From AC-69 sp044867345 (lineage in GTDB: Bacteria > Actinomycetota > UBA4738 > HRBIN12): a DNA stretch of 63,762 nucleotides. The stretch's first letter is position 1; each line of letters opens with the position of its first letter. The notes below the pieces were generated by a model. The model had not been told where the DNA came from, searched no databases, and saw only the letters and a program-made list of their open reading frames with translations. Where the stretch lies: contig JBIOUU010000070.1 in NCBI GenBank assembly GCA_044867345.1, positions 1 through 63,762 on the forward strand, given 5' to 3'. Shown piece by piece: positions 1 to 7,491 of this stretch. The position numbers and the translations under genes are program-made.

Positions 1-187
1 CGTCGTGCGCCCCGCACATACAATCTGGGACGGCGACACGGTGTTCACGCTCGCGACGGGCCAGGTGGACGCCCCGCAGGACCTGCTGGAGCGGCTGGCG
101 GAGGAAGCCGTGGCGGAGTCGATCCGCCGTGGGGTCCTATTGGCAACGGGCGTCCCGGGGGCGCCGTCGGTGGGGGAGGCGAGATGA
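1..187 (+). CDS. P1-family (S58, DmpA-like) peptidase, C-terminal fragment
   Basis: Only the last ~61 codons are inside the window; the reading frame runs from base 2 to a TGA at 185-187. The fragment contains the stretch VVRPAHTIWDGDTVFTLATG, which matches the C-terminal part of P1-family (peptidase S58) aminopeptidases, where a conserved arginine-proline-x-histidine segment is followed by DGDTVF and an alternating alpha/beta tail. Members are self-cleaving Ntn hydrolases that remove N-terminal residues from small peptides or amides. The stop overlaps the ATG of the uracil-DNA glycosylase by four bases (ATGA), so the two are probably translationally coupled. The catalytic serine region lies outside the window and cannot be checked. 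Confidence 0.75.
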   Translation, partial: VVRPAHTIWDGDTVFTLATGQVDAPQDLLERLAEEAVAESIRRGVLLATGVPGAPSVGEAR

Positions 188-780
188 GGACGCTTCAGGA
201 AGCGGCGCACGAGGCGTCGGGCTGCACGAAGTGCCGATTGTCCGGCGGCCGGACCCAGGTCGTCTATGGAACCGGGAACGCCGATGCCGACCTGATGTTC
301 ATCGGAGAGGGCCCGGGCTACTACGAGGACAAGCAGGGCGAGCCATTCGTGGGGGCCGCCGGACAGCTGCTCAACAGGATGCTGGAGGAGATCGGCGTCC
401 GGCGCGCGGACGTGCGGATCACCAATGTCATCCTCTGCCGCCCTCCCGGCAATCGCGATCCGATGCCGGACGAGGTGGAGACCTGTACCCCATGGCTCCG
501 GGAACAGATCGCGTTGGTTGATCCCCGGGTGATCGTGACGCTCGGGAACTTCGCCACCCGGTTCATGCTGGACAAGCCGGTGTCGATCAGCCGGGTTCGG
601 GGCCAGCGGTTTCCCCTCGAGGGGCGCACGGTGATCCCGACGTTCCACCCGGCGGCCATCCTTCGAGGCGGCGGCGAGGCCTCGACGCAGATGTCCGCCC
701 TCCGCTCGGACTTCCAGGAGATCAAACGGGCCCTGGCCGAGATCCCGGAGCCCGTCGAGGAACAGCTCGGCCTGTTCTGA
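184..780 (+). CDS. Type 4/5 uracil-DNA glycosylase with 4Fe-4S cluster
   Basis: A 198-residue DNA-repair enzyme that should excise uracil from DNA to leave an abasic site. Four cysteines are placed as in the iron-sulfur families 4 and 5: C14 and C17 in CTKC, then C85 and C101. The active-site loop reads GEGPG at 41-45 followed by PFVGAAG at 54-60, and the C-terminal motif is HPAAILR at 155-161. A family 4 identity is favoured because the loop resembles the Thermus/archaeal GEAPG motif. The ATG at 184 overlaps the upstream stop, and the stop shares one base with the tsaE start, so it sits in an operon with the t6A genes. Confidence 0.88.
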   Translation: MRTLQEAAHEASGCTKCRLSGGRTQVVYGTGNADADLMFIGEGPGYYEDKQGEPFVGAAGQLLNRMLEEIGVRRADVRITNVILCRPPGNRDPMPDEVETCTPWLREQIALVDPRVIVTLGNFATRFMLDKPVSISRVRGQRFPLEGRTVIPTFHPAAILRGGGEASTQMSALRSDFQEIKRALAEIPEPVEEQLGLF

Positions 781-1268
781 TGCGGCTCGAGCTCACCGCC
801 GGGGCTCCTGAGGACACGATGGCGGTGGGCGATGCGGTGGCCTCGCTCCTTGGTGAGGGCGACGCCGTCGCTCTCACCGGTGAGCTCGGTGCGGGCAAGA
901 CCACGTTCGTCCGCGGCGCGGCCCGGGCCCTCGGCTTCGAGGGGGCGGTCGCCTCGCCCACCTTCACACTTGTCCGCGAGTACCAGGGGCAGGTCCGCAT
1001 CTACCACGTCGACGTGTACCGCCTGGAACGGGTGCAGGACGTCCTGGATCTCGGGCTGGACGAGATGGTGGCCGAGGGCGGTGTGCTGCTCGTCGAGTGG
1101 GGCGACGCGGTCGAGGGGTTGCTGCCCGACGACCATCTGCTCGTGGAGATCACCCTGATGGGCGCCGAGGAAGCGAGGCGGATCGTGGTCACGGGGGTGG
1201 GCCGCTCGTGGGCCAGTCGATGGGAGCGCCTGGAGCGGCTCACCGAGCCCTGGGGGAGGGCGGCGTGA
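780..1268 (+). CDS. tsaE: tRNA t6A synthesis ATPase TsaE
   Basis: A 162-residue P-loop ATPase that works with TsaB and TsaD in the cytoplasm to transfer the threonylcarbamoyl group to A37 of ANN-decoding tRNAs. The Walker A motif is GELGAGKTT at 34-42. Family signatures SPTFTLVREY (59-68), HVDVYRL (76-82) and VEWGD (105-109) are all present. Its length is normal for the family. The start ATG shares its first base with the upstream stop, and the last codons overlap the GTG start of tsaB, so the tsaE-tsaB-rimI-tsaD run is a tightly packed operon. TsaC, the enzyme making threonylcarbamoyl-AMP, is not in this window. Confidence 0.95.
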   Translation: MRLELTAGAPEDTMAVGDAVASLLGEGDAVALTGELGAGKTTFVRGAARALGFEGAVASPTFTLVREYQGQVRIYHVDVYRLERVQDVLDLGLDEMVAEGGVLLVEWGDAVEGLLPDDHLLVEITLMGAEEARRIVVTGVGRSWASRWERLERLTEPWGRAA

Positions 1269-1972
1269 TCGTCCTCGGCATCGAGACCTCGACTTCCCAA
1301 ACCTCGGTGGCCCTCGGCACCGAGGAAGGCGTGATGGCCTCGATGCAGCTCGCGTCCAAGGCCCGGCAGGACGAAGTGGTGCCCATCCTCGAGCATCTGC
1401 TGGACTGGACGGGCGTGGATCTGTCGCACGTGGGCGGGATAGTCGTGGGCCTGGGCCCCGGCCTGTTCACCGGGCTGCGCGTGGGCGTGGAGACCGGCAA
1501 GACCCTGGCCCAGGTGCTGTCGGTGCCCATCGTGGGCATCCCCTCGCTCGACGTCCTGGCCTTCGGGGTTCGCTACACGCGCCGGCTGATCGGGGCCGTG
1601 ATCGATGCCCGCCGCGGCGAGGTCTTCCACACGCTCTACCGAGGAGTCCCGGGGGGCGTGATGCGCGTTGGGGATTACGGGGTGGCGCCGCCCGGCCACC
1701 TGGCCGCCGAGCTGGAGGCGGCCCGGGAGGAAGTGCTGCTCGTGGGCAACGGTGCCATCCTGTATCGGAAGGAGCTCGAGGAGGTGGGAGCCCGGGTAGA
1801 GTTCGCTTCGCCCGCGCAGGCCCACCCGCAGGCGTCGGCGATGGTCGAGCTGGCCGTCCCGCGCTTCATCCGGGAGGAGACCGACCGGTCGTTCGAGGTA
1901 TTGCCGCTCTACCTGAGGAAGTCGGATGCGGAGATCGCTTGGGATCAGCGAGCCCGAGGCGCCACGGCTTGA
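1265..1972 (+). CDS. tsaB: tRNA t6A synthesis protein TsaB
   Basis: A 235-residue inactive ASKHA-fold partner that dimerises with TsaD in the t6A complex. The start is taken as the GTG at 1265, overlapping the tsaE stop (GTGA), because the protein then opens with VIVLGIETSTSQTSVALG, the usual TsaB N-terminus; a longer frame further upstream runs inside tsaE and has no family match. The segment GLGPGLFTGLRVG near residue 61 is the diagnostic TsaB motif. Like other TsaB proteins it lacks the HxxxH metal site found in TsaD. The 3' end overlaps the proposed rimI start by 47 nt. Confidence 0.93.
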   Translation: MIVLGIETSTSQTSVALGTEEGVMASMQLASKARQDEVVPILEHLLDWTGVDLSHVGGIVVGLGPGLFTGLRVGVETGKTLAQVLSVPIVGIPSLDVLAFGVRYTRRLIGAVIDARRGEVFHTLYRGVPGGVMRVGDYGVAPPGHLAAELEAAREEVLLVGNGAILYRKELEEVGARVEFASPAQAHPQASAMVELAVPRFIREETDRSFEVLPLYLRKSDAEIAWDQRARGATA

Positions 1973-2474
1973 GGTGACCCGGATGCGCCGCCGCCACCTG
2001 CGCGGCGTGATGGCCATCGAGCGCCAGGTCTACCCGCGCCCGTGGAGCCCCAACCTGTTCCTCTCGGAGATGGCCGAGACCAGGAACCGGTGCTATCTCG
2101 TGGCCCGGATCGACAAGGAGATCGTTGGGTACGGTGGCCTGATCTGCTACGGCGAGGAGGCCCACGTCACGAACATCGCCGTCGACCCGGAGCATCAGCG
2201 CAACAAGATCGGTATGCGCTTGCTCCACGACCTGATCCAGAACGCGGTCGCGGAGGGCGCGCAGGCCGTCTCCCTGGAGGTCCGGGTCTCGAACTACGGC
2301 GCGCAGCGCCTGTACGGCAAGTTCGGGTTCCGGCCCGTCGGCGTCCGCAAGAACTACTACCAGGAAGTCAACGAGGACGCCCTCGTCATGTGGGTCGACG
2401 ACGTGAACGGGGCCGAGTATCAGAAGCGACTGCGCGGGCTGGCAGAGCAGCTCCCCGACGGCCTTCGGCCGTGA
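1926..2474 (+). CDS. rimI: Ribosomal-protein-alanine N-acetyltransferase RimI (GNAT)
   Basis: A GNAT-fold acetyltransferase of up to 182 residues, predicted to acetylate the N-terminal alanine of ribosomal protein S18 or other proteins. The acetyl-CoA loop is seen in VDPEHQRNKIGMRLL (residues 87-101), preceded by the strand AHVTNIAV, and followed by LEVRVSNYGAQRLYGKFGF, the typical RimI motif B. The substrate-side signature IERQVYPRPW is present. The ATG at 1926 lies inside tsaB; GTG at 1974 or ATG at 1983 are alternatives that would shorten it by 16-19 residues. Its place between tsaB and tsaD is a common bacterial arrangement. Confidence 0.92.
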   Translation: MRRSLGISEPEAPRLEVTRMRRRHLRGVMAIERQVYPRPWSPNLFLSEMAETRNRCYLVARIDKEIVGYGGLICYGEEAHVTNIAVDPEHQRNKIGMRLLHDLIQNAVAEGAQAVSLEVRVSNYGAQRLYGKFGFRPVGVRKNYYQEVNEDALVMWVDDVNGAEYQKRLRGLAEQLPDGLRP

Positions 2475-2492
2475 GCCCGCGAGCGTGAGCCC

Positions 2493-3497
2493 GTGAAGGT
2501 CCTGGGGATCGAGACCTCGTGCGACGAAACCGCGGTCGCGGTGGTTCAGGATGGCCGGATCGTCCTGGCCAACCTCGTCGCAAGCCAGACAGACCTGCAC
2601 GCCCGGTTCGGCGGGGTCGTGCCTGAGGTAGCCTCCCGGGCCCACGTGCAGGCCCTGAACCCGTTGATGGACGAAGCGCTCGAGCAGTCGGGATCCCGGT
2701 TCGCCGACCTGGGCGGCGTGGCGGTGACCGTCGGGCCCGGACTGGTCGGCGCGTTGCTCGTGGGCATCGCGGCGGCGAAGGCGGTCGCCCTTGCGACCGG
2801 GGCCGACCTGATCGGAGTGAACCACCTCGAGGGCCACATCTATGCCAACTTCATCGAGCACGGCCCGCCGGAGCCGCCGTATGTCTGCCTGGTGGTGTCG
2901 GGCGGCCACACCATGCTGGTGCACATGCCCGAGGAGCACCAGTACCGGGTCCTTGGCCAGACCGTGGACGATGCGGCCGGCGAGGCGTTCGACAAGATCG
3001 CCCGGTTCATGGGGCTCGGGTTCCCGGGTGGGCCGGCCCTGGACAGGCTGGCCAGGGAGGGCGATCCGGGCGCCATCGCATTTCCAAGGGCCATGATCGG
3101 AACGGGGGGCTACGACTTCTCGTTATCCGGGTTGAAGACCGCGGTGCTTCGTCACGTGAAGCGGGAGAGCGCTGCGGGGCGAAACGTCGAGCCTGCGGAT
3201 CTGGCAGCGTCATTCCAAGAGGCCATCGTCGACGTCCAGGTGTCCAAGACCATCGCGGCTGCCAAGGAGCATGGCGTGAAGGCCGTACTGCTCGGCGGCG
3301 GCGTGGTAGCCAACACCAGGCTCCGGGAGCGGATGGAGAAGGCTGGGGCCGAGGCCGGGATCGGCGTCCAGTTCCCGTCCCTCGAGCTGTGCACCGACAA
3401 CGCGGCCATGATTGCCGTGGCTGGGGCGTCTCGCCTGACCCGCGGCGAGCGGTCCCCGTTCGACGTTGCCGCCGATCCCGCCCTGGAGCTTGCGTGA
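2493..3497 (+). CDS. tsaD: tRNA N6-adenosine threonylcarbamoyltransferase TsaD
   Basis: The catalytic subunit of the t6A complex, 334 residues, of normal length. It carries the ASKHA nucleotide-binding start GIETSCDETA (5-14), the metal-binding HLEGH motif at 111-115, SGGHT near 137 and a C-terminal GGGVVANTRLRE segment. It uses a metal ion to pass the threonylcarbamoyl moiety from its adenylate to tRNA A37. The GTG start at 2493 lies 18 nt after rimI. Its stop overlaps the GTG start of the epimerase that follows, so that gene may be co-transcribed although its job is unrelated. Confidence 0.96.
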   Translation: MKVLGIETSCDETAVAVVQDGRIVLANLVASQTDLHARFGGVVPEVASRAHVQALNPLMDEALEQSGSRFADLGGVAVTVGPGLVGALLVGIAAAKAVALATGADLIGVNHLEGHIYANFIEHGPPEPPYVCLVVSGGHTMLVHMPEEHQYRVLGQTVDDAAGEAFDKIARFMGLGFPGGPALDRLAREGDPGAIAFPRAMIGTGGYDFSLSGLKTAVLRHVKRESAAGRNVEPADLAASFQEAIVDVQVSKTIAAAKEHGVKAVLLGGGVVANTRLRERMEKAGAEAGIGVQFPSLELCTDNAAMIAVAGASRLTRGERSPFDVAADPALELA

Positions 3498-4438
3498 GGG
3501 CGTACCTCGTCACCGGGGGCGCTGGCTTCATCGGGTCGCACCTGTCCGACCGGCTCCTGGCCGAGGGCCATCGTGTGCTGGCGGTGGACGACTTGTCCAC
3601 CGGGAAGATCGCCAACCTCACCGAGGCCCGCAGCTACGGCCCGGAGTTCACCTTCTTCAACATGGATCTGCGGTCCGACGGCCTTCTCCAGCTGTTCGAG
3701 CGGCACCAGCCCGAGATCGTGATGCACCTCGGGGCTCAGTCCGGTGTCCGCCCCTCGCTCGATGATCCGGCCTTCGATGCGAGCGTGAACATCATGGGCC
3801 TGCTGAACGTGATGGAGTGCTCGGTCAAGATCGGCGTGCGAAAGCTCGTGTACGCGGCATCGGGCGGAACCATCTACGGCGACGCCCGCCGGCTCCCGGC
3901 GAAGGAATCGTCCGCTGCGGGGTCGCGCCCCGGGACTCCTTACGGGATCAGCAAGAAGGTCGCCGTCGACTATCTGGAGTATTACAAGAAGTTCCGCGGG
4001 ATCGACTTCACCGCGCTTGCCCTGGCCAACGTGTACGGCCCTCGCCAGGATCCGTTAGGGGAAGCCGGAGTGGTCTCCATCTTCGCCTCCAAGATGCTGG
4101 CCGGCGAGACGCCCACGATCTTCGGTGACGGCAACCAGACCCGAGACTACGTGTTCATCGATGACGCCGTGCATGCCCTCGCGCTCGCCGCCGATCGGGG
4201 GAGCGGGCGTCTCGTCAACGTCGGGACGGGGCTCGAGACCTCCGTGAACGGGCTGTACCGGATGCTCGCCGAGATCATCGGGTTCGCCGGCCAGCCGGCG
4301 AGCGGCCCGGTGCCGCCAGGCGAGGTACACCGGATCGCGCTCGACGTGGCGCTCGCCTCGGAGGTCCTGGGATGGCACCCCTGGACTCACTTGATCGACG
4401 GCTTGTCAGAGACCGTTGCCTACTTGAAGGGTGTCTGA
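3494..4438 (+). CDS. NAD-dependent sugar-nucleotide epimerase/dehydratase (GalE-like extended SDR)
   Basis: A 314-residue extended short-chain dehydrogenase. It begins with the Rossmann motif TGGAGFIG (residues 7-14) and keeps AASGGTIYGD and the catalytic YGISKK (YxxxK) motif. The closest characterised groups are UDP-glucose or UDP-GlcNAc 4-epimerases, but the exact substrate cannot be read from sequence. The GTG at 3494 is chosen because it overlaps the tsaD stop as GTGA and puts the Rossmann strand at the N-terminus. The gene is separated from the exopolysaccharide island by the BldD-like regulator and the kinase pair, yet it may supply the same pathway. The 3' end overlaps the convergent regulator by 19 bp. 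Confidence 0.85.
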   Translation: MRAYLVTGGAGFIGSHLSDRLLAEGHRVLAVDDLSTGKIANLTEARSYGPEFTFFNMDLRSDGLLQLFERHQPEIVMHLGAQSGVRPSLDDPAFDASVNIMGLLNVMECSVKIGVRKLVYAASGGTIYGDARRLPAKESSAAGSRPGTPYGISKKVAVDYLEYYKKFRGIDFTALALANVYGPRQDPLGEAGVVSIFASKMLAGETPTIFGDGNQTRDYVFIDDAVHALALAADRGSGRLVNVGTGLETSVNGLYRMLAEIIGFAGQPASGPVPPGEVHRIALDVALASEVLGWHPWTHLIDGLSETVAYLKGV

Positions 4439-4899
4439 GGCTCGGGCGTGAACTGGAGTGCAGCCCGGATACGCTGGACGAATTCCATGGGCCTCTGTCC
4501 GCTGATGGTGGCGAGAACCTCCAGATCGCCGGAGCGGAGCGAGATCGCGCTCGTCCCCTGCTCGCCGCGAAGCTCCGCGACATCCCTGGCGAACCCGGCG
4601 AGAAGCTCGCTTTCCTTGCCCGGGAGGGCGTCGACGCGCGTGAGGTCGATCACGATCGGTGGGATCCCCCTTGCCGCCCTCAGGGCGTGGGCCAGGAGGC
4701 GGGCCGGGGAGACATCGTAGAACGCGGCCAGTTCGCAGAACCGCTCGAGTGAGATGTTCCGCTCGCCGCGTTCATACCCTGCTACCGAGGTGGCCTTGAA
4801 CAGGCCAGCCGATCGTTGCGTGAGCTCTCGCAACGTCAACCCACGTGCGCGACGAGCCCGGCGAAGGGCCCGGCCAATCTCAAGGGCAAGACGTTCCAT
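4420..4899 (-). CDS. BldD-like XRE-family transcriptional regulator
   Basis: A 159-residue DNA-binding protein. The N-terminal 70 residues form an XRE helix-turn-helix with the pattern SVAGYERGERNISLERFCELA, which matches BldD, the actinobacterial developmental master regulator. The C-terminal half also aligns with the BldD cyclic-di-GMP domain (IVIDLTRVDALPGKESELL, then the 111-125 segment). BldD binds c-di-GMP through RGD-x8-RQDD; here the same spacing reads RGE (111-113) and RSGD (122-125), so the pocket is altered but the two arginines and the last aspartate stay. It is transcribed towards the epimerase and may control neighbouring exopolysaccharide or development genes. The assignment to BldD rests on this pattern only. 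Confidence 0.8.
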   Translation of the reverse strand: MERLALEIGRALRRARRARGLTLRELTQRSAGLFKATSVAGYERGERNISLERFCELAAFYDVSPARLLAHALRAARGIPPIVIDLTRVDALPGKESELLAGFARDVAELRGEQGTSAISLRSGDLEVLATISGQRPMEFVQRIRAALQFTPEPQTPFK

Positions 4900-5208
4900 C
4901 GCTCGATTCCCTAGCGCCGCATTCGATCGCCGGCGGGGAAGCCCACGTAGTCTAGGGCCTGGAGGGCATGCCTTCCAGCGCTGGTCTCCCTCGCGACATC
5001 GTAACTTTCCTACGCTGGCCGGTCGATTGCCCCAGGCGGCAAGGGTGTTGACCTCCCGGAAACCCCCAGGTCATTGCCGGCCAACAGAAAAAGGATGACA
5101 AGAACACGCTCCGGGTCCACCAGCCTTGCGAAGGACGCGCTGTGCGTTCTAAACTCCTTACGGCGTTGACAGTACGTGCAACGGACTACGCCCGGGGGAG
5201 CTACGTTG
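4900..5208. other. 309-bp intergenic region between divergent regulator genes
   Basis: Non-coding stretch separating the BldD-like gene (leftward) and the histidine kinase gene (rightward), so it should hold both promoters. On the rightward side TTGCGA (5126-5131) and TAAACT (5150-5155) are 18 bp apart and form a weak -35/-10 candidate about 55 bp before the kinase start. On the leftward side a TAGACT hexamer occurs at 4957-4952. A ribosome binding site GGGGGAG (5194-5200) precedes the kinase ATG at 5209. I see no tRNA, small open frame with family resemblance, or strong hairpin. Confidence 0.4.
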
Positions 5209-6780
5209 ATGGGAGTAGCGGACCGCGAGGTCTTGCAGGGTCTTTGCCATGCGTTCGCATCAGCCCCCAGCTTCGACGAGCTCGTCACTTCGACCGCCCG
5301 CTGGGCCCGGTCGGTGACCGGCTGCGACCCTACGCATGTGAGTTTCGCCCTACCCGACGCCGCTGGACGCCTTCGCGTTGCCTGGAAGGACGGGGCCGGC
5401 GTGAGTGGGGGCAGGAAGCGCTCGGTCCGCCGTCGCGCGGCCTTTCGAACCAAGCAGGCTGTTCGGGTAGAAGCTGGAGAGGACGCCGCTCTGGCGCTCT
5501 TCCCCCTCGTCAGTCGAGGAACGCCGTTCGGTGTGCTGGAGATCATGGCTCCCCGGGGAGCCATCAACGACGGATGGGAGCTCCTCGAGGCTGTGGCCAG
5601 CCAGGCCGCCATCACACTTCACCACCTGAACGAGCAGCGCAGCCTGAGACGCCAGGTCGAGACGCTGGAGCGGGCGACGGCGCTCGGGCGGGATCTCGTG
5701 CGAGCCCACGATCCAGAGGAAGCAGCCCGGCTGGCAGTCCGATTCGTGGCCGAACGGTTCGAGCTCCCGGTTGCGGGTTGGGTCGCGACACCGAATTCGC
5801 AGCGCATGGTGCTCACGTCTGTACGAGGTCTGGGATCGCGCAAGCGCAAGCAGTTGAAGGCCGTCATGGGGGCATTCCCCAGGTGGAGCTCGTTGCCGTC
5901 CTCGCAACAGGATGCACTGGTTCGCCGGTTCCGAGAGGTGCTCGGTGGGTCGACGGCCGGCATCGTCGAGGCGGGTGACACCGTACTTCTTGTGGCGCAT
6001 GCACCGGCCTCGCTCCATCAGACATTCGACGTCCTGGGGTCGTTGCTCGCGGCGGTCCTCTTGCAACTCGCTATCACGGCCAAGGCTGAGCGGCGCAACG
6101 AACAGCTCGACATGGGGATCGCGTGGACCGCTCACGAGCTTCGAGCGCCGCTGATCGACGTGAAGGCGGTCCTCGAGTTCCTGTTGGCGGAGGATGCTGG
6201 GAGCCCGATCGGCGTCGCGATGTTGCGACGATCACTCCTCGAGCTCGAAGAGCTCGTTGGGACGACAGAGGGACTCTTGGGGTGGGCAGTGGGGGCCCGC
6301 CCGCTCCAGCGCCGCATGGCGGACGTCATTCAGGTCGTTTCCCAGGCGATCCACGCGTGCGAACTGGGTTGGGGCGAAGGGCGTCTGCGCCTATCCGGAC
6401 CGACACGGGCGATGGCCCGCATCGACCCGGTTCAGGTGCGGCGTGCGATCGAGAACATCCTTCGCAACGCGTTGGCTTGCTCGGATCGGGACTCAGAGGT
6501 CGGGGTGTCGGTGGATGAGGCAGACGACGTGATCACCGTGAGCGTGCGGGACCAGGGCCCAGGCATCCCGGAGGCGGAGCGGGACGGGATCTTCGATCCT
6601 TTCGTACGCGGATCGGCGGTTCCTTCTCGGTCAAGGGTCGGCGGGTTGGGCTTGTTCATCGCTCGGCGAGTGCTCGAAGCCCACGGAGGGAGGATATGGG
6701 TCGATTCGGATCCAATGCGGACGACGTTTCATCTCCAAGTGCCGATCGAGCTGGCGAAGGCTCGGCGCTCCGCGTCCTGA
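5209..6780 (+). CDS. Soluble sensor histidine kinase with two GAF domains
   Basis: A 523-residue kinase with no predicted membrane segment, so it should sense a cytoplasmic cue. Two GAF-like domains cover roughly residues 10-140 and 160-290. The phospho-acceptor histidine is in the H-box AHELRAPL (His309), and the ATPase core shows the N-box IENILRNAL, the G1 box DQGPGIP and the G2 box GGLGLFIARRVLEAHGG. The ATG at 5209 is preferred over a GTG at 5176 because GGGGGAG stands 8 nt before it. The response regulator gene starts inside its 3' end, so the two form a cognate two-component pair placed at the edge of the exopolysaccharide island. Confidence 0.88.
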   Translation: MGVADREVLQGLCHAFASAPSFDELVTSTARWARSVTGCDPTHVSFALPDAAGRLRVAWKDGAGVSGGRKRSVRRRAAFRTKQAVRVEAGEDAALALFPLVSRGTPFGVLEIMAPRGAINDGWELLEAVASQAAITLHHLNEQRSLRRQVETLERATALGRDLVRAHDPEEAARLAVRFVAERFELPVAGWVATPNSQRMVLTSVRGLGSRKRKQLKAVMGAFPRWSSLPSSQQDALVRRFREVLGGSTAGIVEAGDTVLLVAHAPASLHQTFDVLGSLLAAVLLQLAITAKAERRNEQLDMGIAWTAHELRAPLIDVKAVLEFLLAEDAGSPIGVAMLRRSLLELEELVGTTEGLLGWAVGARPLQRRMADVIQVVSQAIHACELGWGEGRLRLSGPTRAMARIDPVQVRRAIENILRNALACSDRDSEVGVSVDEADDVITVSVRDQGPGIPEAERDGIFDPFVRGSAVPSRSRVGGLGLFIARRVLEAHGGRIWVDSDPMRTTFHLQVPIELAKARRSAS

Positions 6781-7472
6781 TCATCGATGATCACACGCTG
6801 TTCTCCGAGGTTCTCAAGCGGGCGTTGGAGGGCCAGGGGATCGACGTTGTCGGCCTGGCAGTAACCGGCAAGGAAGGGATCAACGCCGTCCGGCACAGCT
6901 GCCCAGAGGTCGCCTTCGTCGACCTGGGGCTGCCTGACCTGAGTGGGCTCGCGGTGGGTCAGGCCATTCTGGAGAGCTGTCCGGAGATCAAGGTGGTGGC
7001 CCTCACCGCCATAGAAGACTCGCGGACGGTCAAGGAAGCACTTCGCGTGGGCTTTCATGGGTACGTCACCAAGGACATTCCCGTTCAGCGATTGATCCAG
7101 GCCCTCGATTCCGTCTTGGGCGGGCACGTCGTCGTCCCGCAGAGATTGGCGTCTGAAGCGGCGGAAGCGCGAAATCCGGAGGACGAGGCGGTGGAACTCC
7201 TGGCGAAGCAGCTTACCCCTCGGGAGAGGGAAGTCCTTGTCCTCCTGGTCGAGGGAGCGAGTGGACAGATGATCGCACGCCGTCTGAGGATCAGTCCCAA
7301 CACCGTCCGAACGCACGTCCAAAGCATCCTGATGAAGCTTCAGGTGCATTCGCGCTTGCAAGCGGCGACCTTCGCCGTGCGACACCGGTTGGTTGCTGTT
7401 CCTGGGGAGATCCCTGCCCTCACGCCCAGCCACGCCGGCCAAGAGGTTGTGCTCAAGAAGGCTCTTGCCTGA
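6696..7472 (+). CDS. LuxR/NarL-type response regulator, partner of the GAF kinase
   Basis: A 258-residue regulator with an intact receiver domain and a LuxR-type helix-turn-helix. The receiver holds the acidic pair D31-D32, the phospho-acceptor D76 in FVDLGLP and the conserved K126 in YVTKD. The DNA-binding domain covers about 173-230 (LTPREREVLVLL, then NTVRTHVQSILMKL). The start ATG at 6696 lies 85 nt inside the kinase gene in another frame, but it has a strong ribosome binding site GGAGGGAGG at 6685-6693, which supports it and implies coupled translation. The gene converges on the BY-kinase gene with only 19 bp between them, so it may control the polysaccharide genes. Confidence 0.92.
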   Translation: MGRFGSNADDVSSPSADRAGEGSALRVLIIDDHTLFSEVLKRALEGQGIDVVGLAVTGKEGINAVRHSCPEVAFVDLGLPDLSGLAVGQAILESCPEIKVVALTAIEDSRTVKEALRVGFHGYVTKDIPVQRLIQALDSVLGGHVVVPQRLASEAAEARNPEDEAVELLAKQLTPREREVLVLLVEGASGQMIARRLRISPNTVRTHVQSILMKLQVHSRLQAATFAVRHRLVAVPGEIPALTPSHAGQEVVLKKALA

Positions 7473-7491
7473 GGTTGGTTCGGCGCCTCTC

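Noticed and set aside
1866..2939. Long antisense open frame opposite rimI and tsaD
   Set aside because: A shadow frame typical of high-GC DNA; the + strand genes are certain by motif.
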